DNA of 64,000 nt from NCBI GenBank assembly GCA_024653215.1, contig JANLFU010000011.1, positions 28,813 through 92,812 on the forward strand, given 5' to 3'. Positions 35,425-43,967 of this stretch are shown one piece after another. Below the pieces are notes generated by a model. The model was not told the origin of the DNA and made no database searches. It saw only the letters and a program-made list of their open reading frames with translations. This DNA is from Candidatus Saccharicenans sp. GTDB lineage: Bacteria > Acidobacteriota > Aminicenantia > Aminicenantales > Saccharicenantaceae. How positions within the stretch are numbered: the first letter of the stretch is position 1; every line of letters starts with the position of its first letter. A program made the translations under genes and the position numbers.

Positions 35425-35943
35425 TTATTCAGAAGCCGTTTTAATGTCCAGATAGATTATCTTCTGTCCAGACCATTGCAGGAACTTCAGGAAATCATCC
35501 CTGGAAATTTTTATGGTGGCCGTGTTAACGTTGGGATGGAAATTTAGCTCGGTCTCTTCCAGAAGGTCCCGGTCAACCACCACCCTGACTTCTTTCTGCC
35601 GGTCATTAATCAGGCCGAAGGGGGAAACGGCTCCAGCCGTCAGCCCCAGATATTTCTGAAGTCTCTCAGCCGAGGCGAAGCTCAGGCGATCTTCGGCCAG
35701 GCTGGTCGTGAGTTGTTTTAGGTCAACTTTCTTATCCCCCCGAATGATCACCAGATAATGACGGTTACCACGGTAATTTCTTATAAACAGGTTCTTACAA
35801 TGGGCTCCGCCATGTTCCTTCCAGTACAGGCTGGACTCTTCCAGGGTGAAGACCGGCGGATGTTCAAAGCGCTCCCATTTGAGGCCCAGGCTGTCCAGCA
35901 CCTCCAGAACTTTCTTTTCTTCAGGGCTCAGGTTATCAATCAT
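35425..35943 (-). CDS. prdX: Prolyl-tRNA editing deacylase, PrdX/YbaK type
   Basis: A 172-residue YbaK/ProRS INS-domain protein that hydrolyses mischarged Ala-tRNA(Pro) or related aminoacyl-tRNAs in the cytosol. Typical motifs are HPPVFTLEES, GGAHCKNLFIRN (about residues 40-51), AGAVSPFGLIND (about 108-119) and FHPNVNTAT (about 142-150), the set seen in stand-alone PrdX proteins. It is full length for that family. It precedes the CBM9-like gene by 22 bases on the same strand, with no functional tie evident. Confidence 0.9.
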   Translation of the reverse strand: MIDNLSPEEKKVLEVLDSLGLKWERFEHPPVFTLEESSLYWKEHGGAHCKNLFIRNYRGNRHYLVIIRGDKKVDLKQLTTSLAEDRLSFASAERLQKYLGLTAGAVSPFGLINDRQKEVRVVVDRDLLEETELNFHPNVNTATIKISRDDFLKFLQWSGQKIIYLDIKTASE

Positions 35944-36007
35944 TTTATACCTTCTCCCGCCTATTTTACTTAAAGACGAAAAACTTTAAAGCCGGCAGTC
36001 GTTTTCG

Positions 36008-36013
36008 TATAAT
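36008..36013 (+). promoter_or_regulatory. Candidate -10 element of the Old Yellow Enzyme gene
   Basis: A perfect TATAAT lies 19 bases before the ATG at 36033; the -35 candidate TTTAAA at 17 bases is weak. The expected transcript start is near 36020. Confidence 0.35.
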
Positions 36014-36032
36014 TCGTCTGGTCTGAGAGAAA

Positions 36033-37148
36033 ATGACTTCCATTTTATTTAGGCCTGTGGCCATCGGGCGACTTAAAGTCCCCAACCGCTTCGTCCGCTC
36101 GGCCACCCACGATTACCTGGCTGACGACCGCACCGGAACCATCACCCCGGCCCAGCTGGAGCTTTACCGGCGCCTGGCCGAAGGCCAGATAGGCCTGATC
36201 GTCACCGGGCACGCCTACGTGCATCTTTCGGGCAAGGCCAGCCCCCGACAGATTGCCATCGACGATGACTCCAAGATAACAGGCCTTAGCCGTCTGGCCA
36301 GCACCGTCCACCAGGCCGGAAGCGGTTCTCTGATTTTCCTTCAGATTTCCCATGCCGGGCGGCAGACCAGGCCGGGGCTGTGCGGCCAGCAACCGGTGGC
36401 ACCCTCTTCCGTCTATGACCCGGTTTCCAAGATCCTGCCAAGGGAATTATCGACGGAGGAGATTCTCCAGGTTATCGACTGGTTCGTTCAGGCTGCGGCC
36501 AGGGCCCGGCAGGCTGGATTTGACGGTATTCAGCTACATGCCGGTCATGGCTACCTTCTTAGCAGTTTTATATCTCCCCATACCAACCGCCGGACCGATG
36601 ACTGGGGAGGCAACTGGCAAAAACGCTCCAGGATAATCAGGGAAATAATATATGGTATCCGTTCCACCTGCGGCCCGGACTTCCCGGTAATTATAAAGAT
36701 GAACGCCACCGACCATCTGCCCGGTGGACTGAGTCTGGATGAAGCCAGGGACATAGCCGCCTCTCTGGAGGAGGCTGGCCTGGCGGCCATAGAGGTTAGC
36801 GGCGGGATGAATGAAGCTGGCCTGGGGTCGGTCTGGCCAGGTCTCAGGGCCGAAGAGGAAGAGGGCTATTTTGTGCCCCTGGCTGCCACCATAAAGAAAG
36901 CCCTGGCGATTCCGGTTATCGGGCTGGGAGGTATCAGATCCTTTCGGGTAGCAGAACACCTGTTGGAAAGCGGCCAGGTGGACCTGGTCTCCATGAGCCG
37001 GCCATTCATCAACGCCCCTGACCTGGTCAGAAAATTCAGGTCCGGGCAACTTGATAAATCGCCCTGCCTGTCCTGTAACAAGTGTTTTAATCCCAGGGGC
37101 ATCCGCTGTGTTCAGAGAAAGGGCTTACGGACAGCGGGGCCTGATTGA
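36033..37148 (+). CDS. NADH:flavin oxidoreductase, Old Yellow Enzyme family
   Basis: A 371-residue FMN-dependent TIM-barrel reductase. The N-terminal KVPNRFVRSATHDYLAD, the QISHAGRQTRPG loop (about 106-117), the GFDGIQLHAGHGYLLSSF motif with its proton-transfer region (about 164-181) and the VIGLGGIR phosphate-binding loop (near 298) are all present. It ends with a cysteine-rich CLSCNKC segment (about 348-354), which in the 2,4-dienoyl-CoA reductase branch binds an iron-sulfur cluster. The downstream flavin/NAD domain of that branch is absent, so the electron partner is unclear. Confidence 0.9.
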   Translation: MTSILFRPVAIGRLKVPNRFVRSATHDYLADDRTGTITPAQLELYRRLAEGQIGLIVTGHAYVHLSGKASPRQIAIDDDSKITGLSRLASTVHQAGSGSLIFLQISHAGRQTRPGLCGQQPVAPSSVYDPVSKILPRELSTEEILQVIDWFVQAAARARQAGFDGIQLHAGHGYLLSSFISPHTNRRTDDWGGNWQKRSRIIREIIYGIRSTCGPDFPVIIKMNATDHLPGGLSLDEARDIAASLEEAGLAAIEVSGGMNEAGLGSVWPGLRAEEEEGYFVPLAATIKKALAIPVIGLGGIRSFRVAEHLLESGQVDLVSMSRPFINAPDLVRKFRSGQLDKSPCLSCNKCFNPRGIRCVQRKGLRTAGPD

Positions 37149-37216
37149 CCTGGTTGAAATGATTCAGCCCCCTACCCCGGCGGCCACAGCTCTTCTCCGT
37201 GTGGCGACTTCTGCAG

Positions 37217-37253
37217 GCTTATCCTCGGGGTAAGCAGCCAGCACAAGTTTTTT
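37217..37253 (+). terminator. Possible terminator of the Old Yellow Enzyme gene
   Basis: GCTTATCC (37217-37224) pairs with GGGTAAGC (37228-37235) over eight positions with one G-U, around a TCG loop. A run of six T (37248-37253) follows 12 bases later, further than usual. It lies 68 bases after the gene's stop. Confidence 0.35.
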
Positions 37254-37309
37254 CTAAATCTATTTGAATTTTTCCTTTAAATCTTATAAAAATATGCCTT
37301 AACAAGCCC

Positions 37310-38584
37310 ATGCCTGACCCGGATGTTATTTACAGCGTATTTCAAAAGTTGAGAAACCGTTTTCCCGGTTTTTCCGCAGATTCAAAGGGAGAGAGACGCC
37401 TTTATCTTAACAGCGGGGCCGGGAGCCTGATGGTCGATAGCTGCCTTGGCGCCATAAATTCCGAGGGCGCCGGCCTGAACCCGATGCCCGGGCAGATAAC
37501 CCCGCCAGAAAACCGTACCTGGCAATTCCAGCAGCAGGTCCGGCAGCTGGTGGCTGACTTTCTGGGAGCCGGCAGTCCCGATGAAATTTCTTTCCATTTT
37601 TCCACAACTGCAGCCCTTTTTAACCTGGCCTTCGCCCTCCGCTCCCTCTTCAAGCCGGGTAAGAACCTGGTGGTAACTGACCTGGATCACTTCGCCAACA
37701 TTTCTCCATGGGAAACTATTGGTGCCTCCCAGGGAGCCGAAGTCAGAAGAGTCCGCCTGGCCAGGGACCTTTCTCTGGATGCCGCCGACCTCCTCAGCAA
37801 GCTGGATCATAATACTGTCCTGGTGGCCCTGACCGGAGCCTCCAACGTCCTGGGAACGATTGTCCCGCTGACCGACCTGGTGTCTGAAATCAAGCAGAAA
37901 TCCCCGGCCCTGGTGGTGGTTGATGCCGTTCACCTGGCCCCCCATGCTCCCATTGACGTCAGGGAAATCGGCTGCGATTTTCTGGCTTTTTCCGGTTACA
38001 AAATATTTGGACCGATGATTGGCCTGCTCTACAGCCGACTTCAAGTCCAGGACGGGCTGGCCCCCTACCGGGTTGAAACCAACAAGGAACAGGCCCCTTT
38101 CTGCTGGGAACAGGGCATGCTGCCCAACCTGCAGCTGGCCGGCTTGAAGGGGGCGCTGGAATATCTCCTGGAAGTGGGGCGGGCAGTAAGCCCCGCGGAT
38201 TCTTCGGCTCCGGCCCGAAAAGTCTTCAGGCGAGCCCTGGAGGCTGTCAAACGGTATGAACAGGACCTGAGCCTCTATTTTCTGGAGAGATTAAAGAAGA
38301 TCGGTTCTCCCCGACTGAAGTTGTACGGAATCGATAACCCGGGCCGGGTAACCTCCAGGACTCCGACCTTTGCCCTGGAGATAGCCGGGCTCAGCCCCTC
38401 TGAGCTGAAAAGAAGCTTCTGGGAAAAGGGCAGGATCATCATCGCCGACGGCAATCATTATTCGGCGGTGGTGGTCAGGCACCTGCAAAAAAGCGGACTC
38501 AACCGGGTCAGCCTGGCTCACTATGATGGGCCGGATTCGCTGGACCTGTTCTTTGATTGCCTGGAGAACATAATTACACATTAA
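37310..38584 (+). CDS. Class V aminotransferase / cysteine desulfurase-like PLP enzyme
   Basis: A 424-residue fold-type I PLP enzyme of the class V (NifS/CsdA/isopenicillin epimerase) family. The Schiff-base lysine is in FSGYKIFGP (about residue 226), preceded by VVVDAVHLAPH with the Asp that contacts the ring nitrogen (about 205) and by STTAALFNLAF, which holds the phosphate. It lacks the typical mobile cysteine loop, so desulfurase activity is uncertain; a lyase or transaminase is as likely. It starts 161 bases after the previous gene, with a TATAAA at 37285-37290, and is 26 bases before the class IV aminotransferase. Confidence 0.85.
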   Translation: MPDPDVIYSVFQKLRNRFPGFSADSKGERRLYLNSGAGSLMVDSCLGAINSEGAGLNPMPGQITPPENRTWQFQQQVRQLVADFLGAGSPDEISFHFSTTAALFNLAFALRSLFKPGKNLVVTDLDHFANISPWETIGASQGAEVRRVRLARDLSLDAADLLSKLDHNTVLVALTGASNVLGTIVPLTDLVSEIKQKSPALVVVDAVHLAPHAPIDVREIGCDFLAFSGYKIFGPMIGLLYSRLQVQDGLAPYRVETNKEQAPFCWEQGMLPNLQLAGLKGALEYLLEVGRAVSPADSSAPARKVFRRALEAVKRYEQDLSLYFLERLKKIGSPRLKLYGIDNPGRVTSRTPTFALEIAGLSPSELKRSFWEKGRIIIADGNHYSAVVVRHLQKSGLNRVSLAHYDGPDSLDLFFDCLENIITH

Positions 38585-38610
38585 AATAACGTCATCATAA
38601 GGAGTTAGAA

Positions 38611-39702
38611 ATGGCCAAGTTTGAAGGAGTCAAATGGGCTCCCGGACAGATGCGGTATTTTCTTTATGATAAGAGCTTCGAAATGTTCGAAGCCCAGGCC
38701 AAAACTTACGCCGCCACCCGTTCGGCTTACTATGCCAGCTTTCTTTGCTTTGAGGGCATCAGGTATTTTTGCCGGAAGAATGAACGCGGCAAACTGGAGC
38801 TGGTCTTCGTTAACTGGGACCAGAACCTGGAGCGTTTTCGCCGGAGCATGGGGTTCAATTTGAGCCGGGAGCAGCAGTCCATTCTGCCAACCAAAGAAGA
38901 GCTGGAAAACCTGTTCATCCGAAAATTTTTCTCTCACCCGGCTCTCAGACCATACCTGGAAGAGATGGCTGAAAAGGGGGCCCAGGGCTACCTGAGGCCA
39001 TTCACCCTGGACGAGGAGCACTCCATGGGTGTGACCTTCCCCAATTTCCCGGCCATCAGGGCGGTCACCTGCATGTATGACCAGTATCTGGGAGAGCCCT
39101 TTGTGGGAGTGGTAATCCCCCATCTGGTCAGGGCTCTTGGCGTGAACGGGACTGGTTGTCTGAAACTGGGGATCAATTACCTGATGAGTATCAAGGCCAT
39201 AGATGAAGCCCGGGCCCTAGTCCCGGAAGCGGCCTCGGTCCTCTTTCTCGATGACCGCCCCTATATGCCCATAGAGCAGCGTGAAGTCAGCGAGTGGGAT
39301 TCCTCCTGCTGCCTGTTTGCTCTTTCTGACGGAACTGTGGTCAAAATTCCGGAAAGCAACCTGATTCTCCCTTCCATCACCATCAAGGGAATGGTGATTA
39401 TTCTCAAAGAGATGGGCCTCAGGGTTGAAGAGAGGCCTTTTACCTACGGTGAACTTCTGGAAAGGGTCAAAAAGAACGAGCTGGTGACCGTGGCCAGTAT
39501 CGGCACCGCCGGTATTCTGAACCGCTGCGAAAGACTGGTACTGGTAAATGCTGACCTGAAAATAATAGGACAACATCTGCCCAACAAGGCTCATCCTCTC
39601 TACCAGAAGCTCAAGGAAGTCCGTGAATATTACTGGAATGTTTACCGGGGACAGGCTCCGGTTCTGCCCGGATTGAAGGTTTTCAGGTACGAAATTGATT
39701 GA
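38611..39702 (+). CDS. Class IV (branched-chain-type) aminotransferase-like protein
   Basis: A 363-residue fold-type IV PLP protein. The expected lysine lies in GCLKLGINYL (about residue 189), the counterpart of the G-x-x-K-x-x-G-N-Y motif in branched-chain aminotransferases, here with Ile before Asn. The later region has LPSITIKGMVIILKEMG in place of the usual ILPGVTR-type helix. This divergence suggests altered substrate choice rather than a standard IlvE. GGAG stands six bases before the ATG. With the class V enzyme 26 bases upstream it may form a two-step amino-acid pathway, which the sequence does not identify. Confidence 0.78.
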   Translation: MAKFEGVKWAPGQMRYFLYDKSFEMFEAQAKTYAATRSAYYASFLCFEGIRYFCRKNERGKLELVFVNWDQNLERFRRSMGFNLSREQQSILPTKEELENLFIRKFFSHPALRPYLEEMAEKGAQGYLRPFTLDEEHSMGVTFPNFPAIRAVTCMYDQYLGEPFVGVVIPHLVRALGVNGTGCLKLGINYLMSIKAIDEARALVPEAASVLFLDDRPYMPIEQREVSEWDSSCCLFALSDGTVVKIPESNLILPSITIKGMVIILKEMGLRVEERPFTYGELLERVKKNELVTVASIGTAGILNRCERLVLVNADLKIIGQHLPNKAHPLYQKLKEVREYYWNVYRGQAPVLPGLKVFRYEID

Positions 39703-39798
39703 AAAACTTGACCGGTCAGCAGCGCCTCACCGGCCCGACCTCCGTGAAGGCTGACCCCGACACCATCTGAAGACCGGTCCGGAAGGCCTGGCTGTCAA

Positions 39799-39818
39799 GC
39801 TGGATATTCTTATCCAGC
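39799..39818 (+). promoter_or_regulatory. Perfect 8-bp hairpin in the POT transporter leader region
   Basis: GCTGGATA (39799-39806) and TATCCAGC (39811-39818) form a perfect stem with a four-base TTCT loop, 36 bases before the ATG of the POT gene. AT-rich sequence follows but no U-run. It could be an operator for a dimeric regulator or an RNA hairpin in the leader. Confidence 0.35.
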
Positions 39819-39853
39819 ACAATATATAAATTCAAAGAGGTTAAGGCGTATTC

Positions 39854-41173
39854 ATGCTTAAGAAACATCCCCGGGCTTTGAGCTACATCTTCTTCACCGA
39901 AATGTGGGAACGAATCGGCTTTTACACGCTGATGGCCATCCTGGTTCTCTACATGGATCGCGTTCTGGGCTGGTCCGATTCCCGCAAGGGCGACTGGTAC
40001 GGCCTTTTCCTGGCCCTGTGTTATTTCTTTCCACTGGTGGGCGGCTGGCTGGGTGACCGGGTCTTTGGCCGTTTGAAGACAGTCCGGGCCGGAGCGGTGT
40101 TGATGTCCCTGGGCTACGTCGGGCTGGCCCTGTCCTCCCCTTCCCAGACGGCCAGTTTCAAGCTGGGACTTCTGCTGATTGCCGTGGGCACCGGAATTTT
40201 CAAGGTCAATATGTCGGTGCTGGTCGGAAACATTTACCGGGACCGTCCCCAGCTCAAGGATGCCGGTTTCAACATTTATTACATGGGTGTTAACCTGGGA
40301 GCCATGGTTGCTCCCCTCATCGCCACCGTCAACAACGCAGTTTTTAACAGCTACCACCTGTCTTTCTGGGTCTCCGCCGTTGGTTTGGTTCTGGCCCTGG
40401 TCATCTTCCAGGCCGGAAAGCCTCACCTGACAGCCGCAGACGACCTGGCTTTGAGAAAAGAAGAGCTTGCTGCTGCCCGGGAAAAGCTCGAACTCTCAAC
40501 AAGTTCACCCGGAGAAAGGCCGACCGCCATCAACCCTGAGCCTGATTTTTCCGGCCGGATCCTGGCCCTGATCATCCTCTTTGCCATAGTCATCCTGTTC
40601 TGGGTCGCTTTCTACCAGAACGGCTTTGCCCTGACCCTGTTCGCCGCCCGCTCCACCGTGATCAAGAGCTGGCTTCGACCAGAAACCTACCAGTTCTTTG
40701 AACCATTCTTCATCCTGGCCCTGACTCCTGTCATGCTGCTGCTCTTCGACCGCCTGCGTCAGAAAGAGAAGGAACCCTCCACTCCCCGAAAGATTTTCCT
40801 CGGAATGCTGGTCATGACGGCCGCCATGTTCATCATGGTTCTGGCCGGCCTCAGCGGCGGCAACCGGGACCTGAATATCATGTCGCCGCTATGGCTGATC
40901 TCAACCTACTTTGTGGTCACCATAGCCGAAATCCTGATTTCACCCATGGGGCTATCCTACGTTTCCAAGGTAGCCCCGTCCAGGATAGGCGGGCTGATGA
41001 TGGGTGGCTGGTATCTGGCCATCGCTTTCGGCAGTTATGGCAGCGGGCTCCTGGGCAAATTATACAGCCGGTTTCCCCACCATCAGTTCTTCCTCCTCCT
41101 GGCCGGACTGCTGGGCCTGGCCGCCGTCCTGGTTGGGCTATCGATCAGGAAACTAGAGCGGTATTCGCGTTGA
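39854..41173 (+). CDS. POT-family proton-dependent oligopeptide transporter
   Basis: A 439-residue major facilitator of the POT/PTR family that imports di- and tripeptides with protons. The N-terminal FFTEMWERIGFYTLMAI (residues 13-29) is the family ExxER signature, and GTGIFKVNMSVLVGNIY (about 112-128) is the second conserved block. AAGG lies seven bases before the ATG. Its neighbour 31 bases downstream is an M24 Xaa-Pro peptidase, which would act on imported prolyl peptides. Confidence 0.9.
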   Translation: MLKKHPRALSYIFFTEMWERIGFYTLMAILVLYMDRVLGWSDSRKGDWYGLFLALCYFFPLVGGWLGDRVFGRLKTVRAGAVLMSLGYVGLALSSPSQTASFKLGLLLIAVGTGIFKVNMSVLVGNIYRDRPQLKDAGFNIYYMGVNLGAMVAPLIATVNNAVFNSYHLSFWVSAVGLVLALVIFQAGKPHLTAADDLALRKEELAAAREKLELSTSSPGERPTAINPEPDFSGRILALIILFAIVILFWVAFYQNGFALTLFAARSTVIKSWLRPETYQFFEPFFILALTPVMLLLFDRLRQKEKEPSTPRKIFLGMLVMTAAMFIMVLAGLSGGNRDLNIMSPLWLISTYFVVTIAEILISPMGLSYVSKVAPSRIGGLMMGGWYLAIAFGSYGSGLLGKLYSRFPHHQFFLLLAGLLGLAAVLVGLSIRKLERYSR

Positions 41174-41204
41174 AATAAGGAAAAAACATAAAGGAGAACA
41201 TTTC

Positions 41205-42401
41205 ATGGAAATAACCCAGACCCTCATTAAAGAAAAAACAGAACAGGCCGTGAAAATCCTCAGGGAAGCCGGCCTCGATTGCTGGATAACCTTTACCAGG
41301 GAAAGTGAGATCTGCGGAGACCCCAGCCTGGTCTTCCTGGCCCCGGGCCATGTCACCTGGCACTCGGCTTTCATCATCAGTGCCGGAGGCCAGAAAAGGG
41401 CCATCGTTGGCCTGTACGATAAGAAAGCTATCGAAGATACCGGGGCTTACGATGCGGTCGATGGATACGTCACCGGAATAAAAGAGCCATTACAAAAATT
41501 TTTGCAGGAACTTAATCCGCAAAAAATCGCCATTAACTATTCCAGGACCAGTGAAATCTGCGACGGCCTGACCCACGGCCTGTACCTGACTCTCCACGAC
41601 TTCCTCCAGGAAACCGGGCTGGAAAACAGGCTGGTCCCGGCCGAGCGGGTCGTATCTGCCCTGAGAGAAAGGAAATCCCCGGTAGAAATTGAGGCCATAA
41701 AAAGAGCCATAACCATTACCGAAGAAATTTTTGACCTGGTGCGTGGGTTTATTGCCCCAGGGCGGAGCGAAAAAGAAATTGCCGGGTTCATGCTGGATGA
41801 GTTGAGAAAAAGAGGCCTGCCGACAGCCTGGGGACAGAGTACCTGCCCGGCAGTTTTTACCGGGCCGGATACGGCCCAGGCCCATTACTCCCCGACCGAC
41901 CGGAAGGCAGAACCCGGGCATATCCTAAACATGGACTTTGGGGTAAAGGTTGACGGCTACTGTTCGGATATGCAGAGAACTTTCTACCTGCTTCAGCCCG
42001 GCGAAAGCCAGGCCCCACCAGAAGTCAGAAAGGGATTCGAGACCATTGTTATGGCGATAGAAGAAGCCCGGAAAGCCATGAAGCCCGGAGTTCAGGGAGT
42101 ACAGATTGACGCAGTCGCCCGTAAGATTATCACCGGGGCCGGTTACCAGGAATTTCCACACGCTCTCGGACATCAGGTCGGCCGCTTTGCCCACGACGGG
42201 ACAGCCCTGCTCGGCCCGGCCTGGGAAAAGTACGCCGATAAACCCTTTCACCCTCTGGAACCGGGCATGGTTTTCACCCTGGAACCACGGTTGACAGTGC
42301 CGGGGCGGGGCGTGGTGACCATCGAGGAAATGGTGGTGGTGACTGAATCGGGGGCTGAATTTCTCAGCCACCCCCAGAAAGAGTTATTGTTAATTGGTTA
42401 A
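41205..42401 (+). CDS. Cytosolic M24 Xaa-Pro aminopeptidase
   Basis: A 398-residue metallopeptidase with an N-terminal creatinase-like domain and a pita-bread catalytic domain. Metal ligands can be placed in MDFGVKVDGYCSDMQRTF (two Asp), HALGHQVGRFAHDG (His), LEPR and EEMVVV (Glu). No signal peptide is present, so it works in the cytosol, probably removing N-terminal residues ahead of proline from peptides brought in by the POT transporter 31 bases upstream. AAAGGAG lies before the ATG. Confidence 0.9.
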   Translation: MEITQTLIKEKTEQAVKILREAGLDCWITFTRESEICGDPSLVFLAPGHVTWHSAFIISAGGQKRAIVGLYDKKAIEDTGAYDAVDGYVTGIKEPLQKFLQELNPQKIAINYSRTSEICDGLTHGLYLTLHDFLQETGLENRLVPAERVVSALRERKSPVEIEAIKRAITITEEIFDLVRGFIAPGRSEKEIAGFMLDELRKRGLPTAWGQSTCPAVFTGPDTAQAHYSPTDRKAEPGHILNMDFGVKVDGYCSDMQRTFYLLQPGESQAPPEVRKGFETIVMAIEEARKAMKPGVQGVQIDAVARKIITGAGYQEFPHALGHQVGRFAHDGTALLGPAWEKYADKPFHPLEPGMVFTLEPRLTVPGRGVVTIEEMVVVTESGAEFLSHPQKELLLIG

Positions 42402-42574
42402 AAGCCCGGGCTGTGGCCGGGCCGTCAGTATGACCTCCAGAATTCGGACCCGGCCTGTGACCCATAATTTCAAATAAAGTCCAGATACCACAAGTCCGCC
42501 TGATTTGCCTGGCCAGGACAGAAACCATTTCAAACTTCAGCGCTGGATAATTAATTTGAAAACCGGTCAGTCGA

Positions 42575-43843
42575 TCAATCAACCGCAAAAGGTTCGTTTA
42601 GTGAAACGGCTTCCAGGCCGCCCATGATTCTCGCTCCTTCCTCCGTGACCACCATGCAGTCTTCAATCCTGATCCCGAATTCACCGGGGAGATAGATGCC
42701 CGGTTCGTTGGAGAAGGTCATGCCCGGCTGGATTCTGAGCTGGTTGCCCTGGACCAGGTAAGGATATTCATGTCCCTCGAGTCCGATACCGTGACCAACC
42801 CGATGGCTGAAATATTTATAGCCCGGGCCAAACCCGGCTTCCTCCACGACTTTTCTGGCCGCCCGGTCCACCTCCTCGCAGGTCGCCCCGGGACGGCAGG
42901 CCTTTAGGGCGGCCAGCTGGGCCCGTCGGACCGTGTCCCATATCTTTTCATGAAGAGCGGAAGCCCGGCCAAAAACCAGGGTCCTGGTGACGTCGGAGCT
43001 GTAGCCTTCAACCCGGCAACCGCCATCCACCAGGATGACATCGCCCCTGTCCAGGTTCTTTCTTTTTCTCGAGCCGTGGGGAAAAGATGAAGCCGGACCG
43101 AAAGAGGGACCACCCGAACCGGCCACACCATATCTGGCATGTGCTTCTCTTATGAGGCCGGCCAGTTCATCCTGAGTCATACCTTCTTTTAGCTTTCCGA
43201 AGGCTTCCCGGTAGGCCAGCTTGGTAACCCGGTTGGCCGCTTCCAGGCATCTTATTTCCTTATCACTCTTAATGCCACGGCAGCCATCTGAAATGGGGCT
43301 CCCGTCCAACAGCTCCAGCCCAGGGTCGTCCTTCTTCAGGCCGTGGACGATAAAAACTCTGGTTGATGGTTCGATTCCAATTTTCTTTGTCCGTGAATAT
43401 TCCCGGACAGTTTTGCTAATCAATAAAAATGGACTCTCGTTTTCTTCCCAGGTTCTGATTTCCTGGTCAGCTGGTATCATCTCCCGGGCCCGGTCCAGCT
43501 CGAAGGCCGAGCAGACCCAGACCGGGGCCTTATCCGGAAACAGGATAAAGCCAAAGGTTCGTTCGCTTCGCCACCAGTTGACGCCGGTAAAATACTGCAT
43601 GGTCGGCCCGGGCTCCACAAACAGGCCACCCAGCTTATGGTCGGTAATCAGCCGGGAGGCCTTCTGCCAGCGGAGCTGAAAGTCTTCCGGGCCAAAAGGC
43701 TGGATAGCCTCAAGCAGGTTCTTTAACCTGGCATCTTCAACTTTCTGTCCGGACAACTGTGCGGCGGCCAGAGCCGAACTCAGGGAGCCGCCGGCCAGCA
43801 GGGCCAGGCTTCCAATTTTCAGGAACTCTCTTCTTCCGGGCAT
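42575..43843 (-). CDS. Exported (Tat-signal) M24 Xaa-Pro peptidase
   Basis: A 422-residue M24 peptidase with a twin-arginine signal (GRREFLKIGSLALLAGG, residues 3-19) ending near AAA. The catalytic domain shows LVDGGCRVEGYSSDVTRT (two Asp ligands), VGHGIGLEGHE (His), NEPGIY and EDCMVV (Glu ligands), a complete site. GGAGG is seven bases before the ATG. It is convergent with the cytosolic M24 gene, so one cell holds a cytosolic and an exported version. Folding with metal before export explains the Tat signal. Confidence 0.9.
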   Translation of the reverse strand: MPGRREFLKIGSLALLAGGSLSSALAAAQLSGQKVEDARLKNLLEAIQPFGPEDFQLRWQKASRLITDHKLGGLFVEPGPTMQYFTGVNWWRSERTFGFILFPDKAPVWVCSAFELDRAREMIPADQEIRTWEENESPFLLISKTVREYSRTKKIGIEPSTRVFIVHGLKKDDPGLELLDGSPISDGCRGIKSDKEIRCLEAANRVTKLAYREAFGKLKEGMTQDELAGLIREAHARYGVAGSGGPSFGPASSFPHGSRKRKNLDRGDVILVDGGCRVEGYSSDVTRTLVFGRASALHEKIWDTVRRAQLAALKACRPGATCEEVDRAARKVVEEAGFGPGYKYFSHRVGHGIGLEGHEYPYLVQGNQLRIQPGMTFSNEPGIYLPGEFGIRIEDCMVVTEEGARIMGGLEAVSLNEPFAVD

Positions 43844-43910
43844 GCCGGCACCTCCTCGAAACTATTAAGGGATTACATATCCCAAAGTTCCTAATACGGT
43901 CAAGAAGATT

Positions 43911-43938
43911 TTGACGACCTGTAAAATTATTCTATAAT
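43911..43938 (+). promoter_or_regulatory. Sigma-70-like promoter of the MFS gene at 43968
   Basis: TTGACG (43911-43916) and a perfect TATAAT (43933-43938) are 16 bases apart. The start of transcription should be near 43945, 23 bases before the ATG. The -35 is one half of an inverted repeat GTCAA-N7-TTGAC (43899-43915), a possible operator. Confidence 0.7.
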
Positions 43939-43967
43939 CAGGTAATCGATTTAAGGAGCCCGAGCCC

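Noticed and set aside
34038..35444. 468-codon plus-strand frame
   Set aside because: It is antisense to the CBM9-like gene and the serine hydrolase, both with family motifs.
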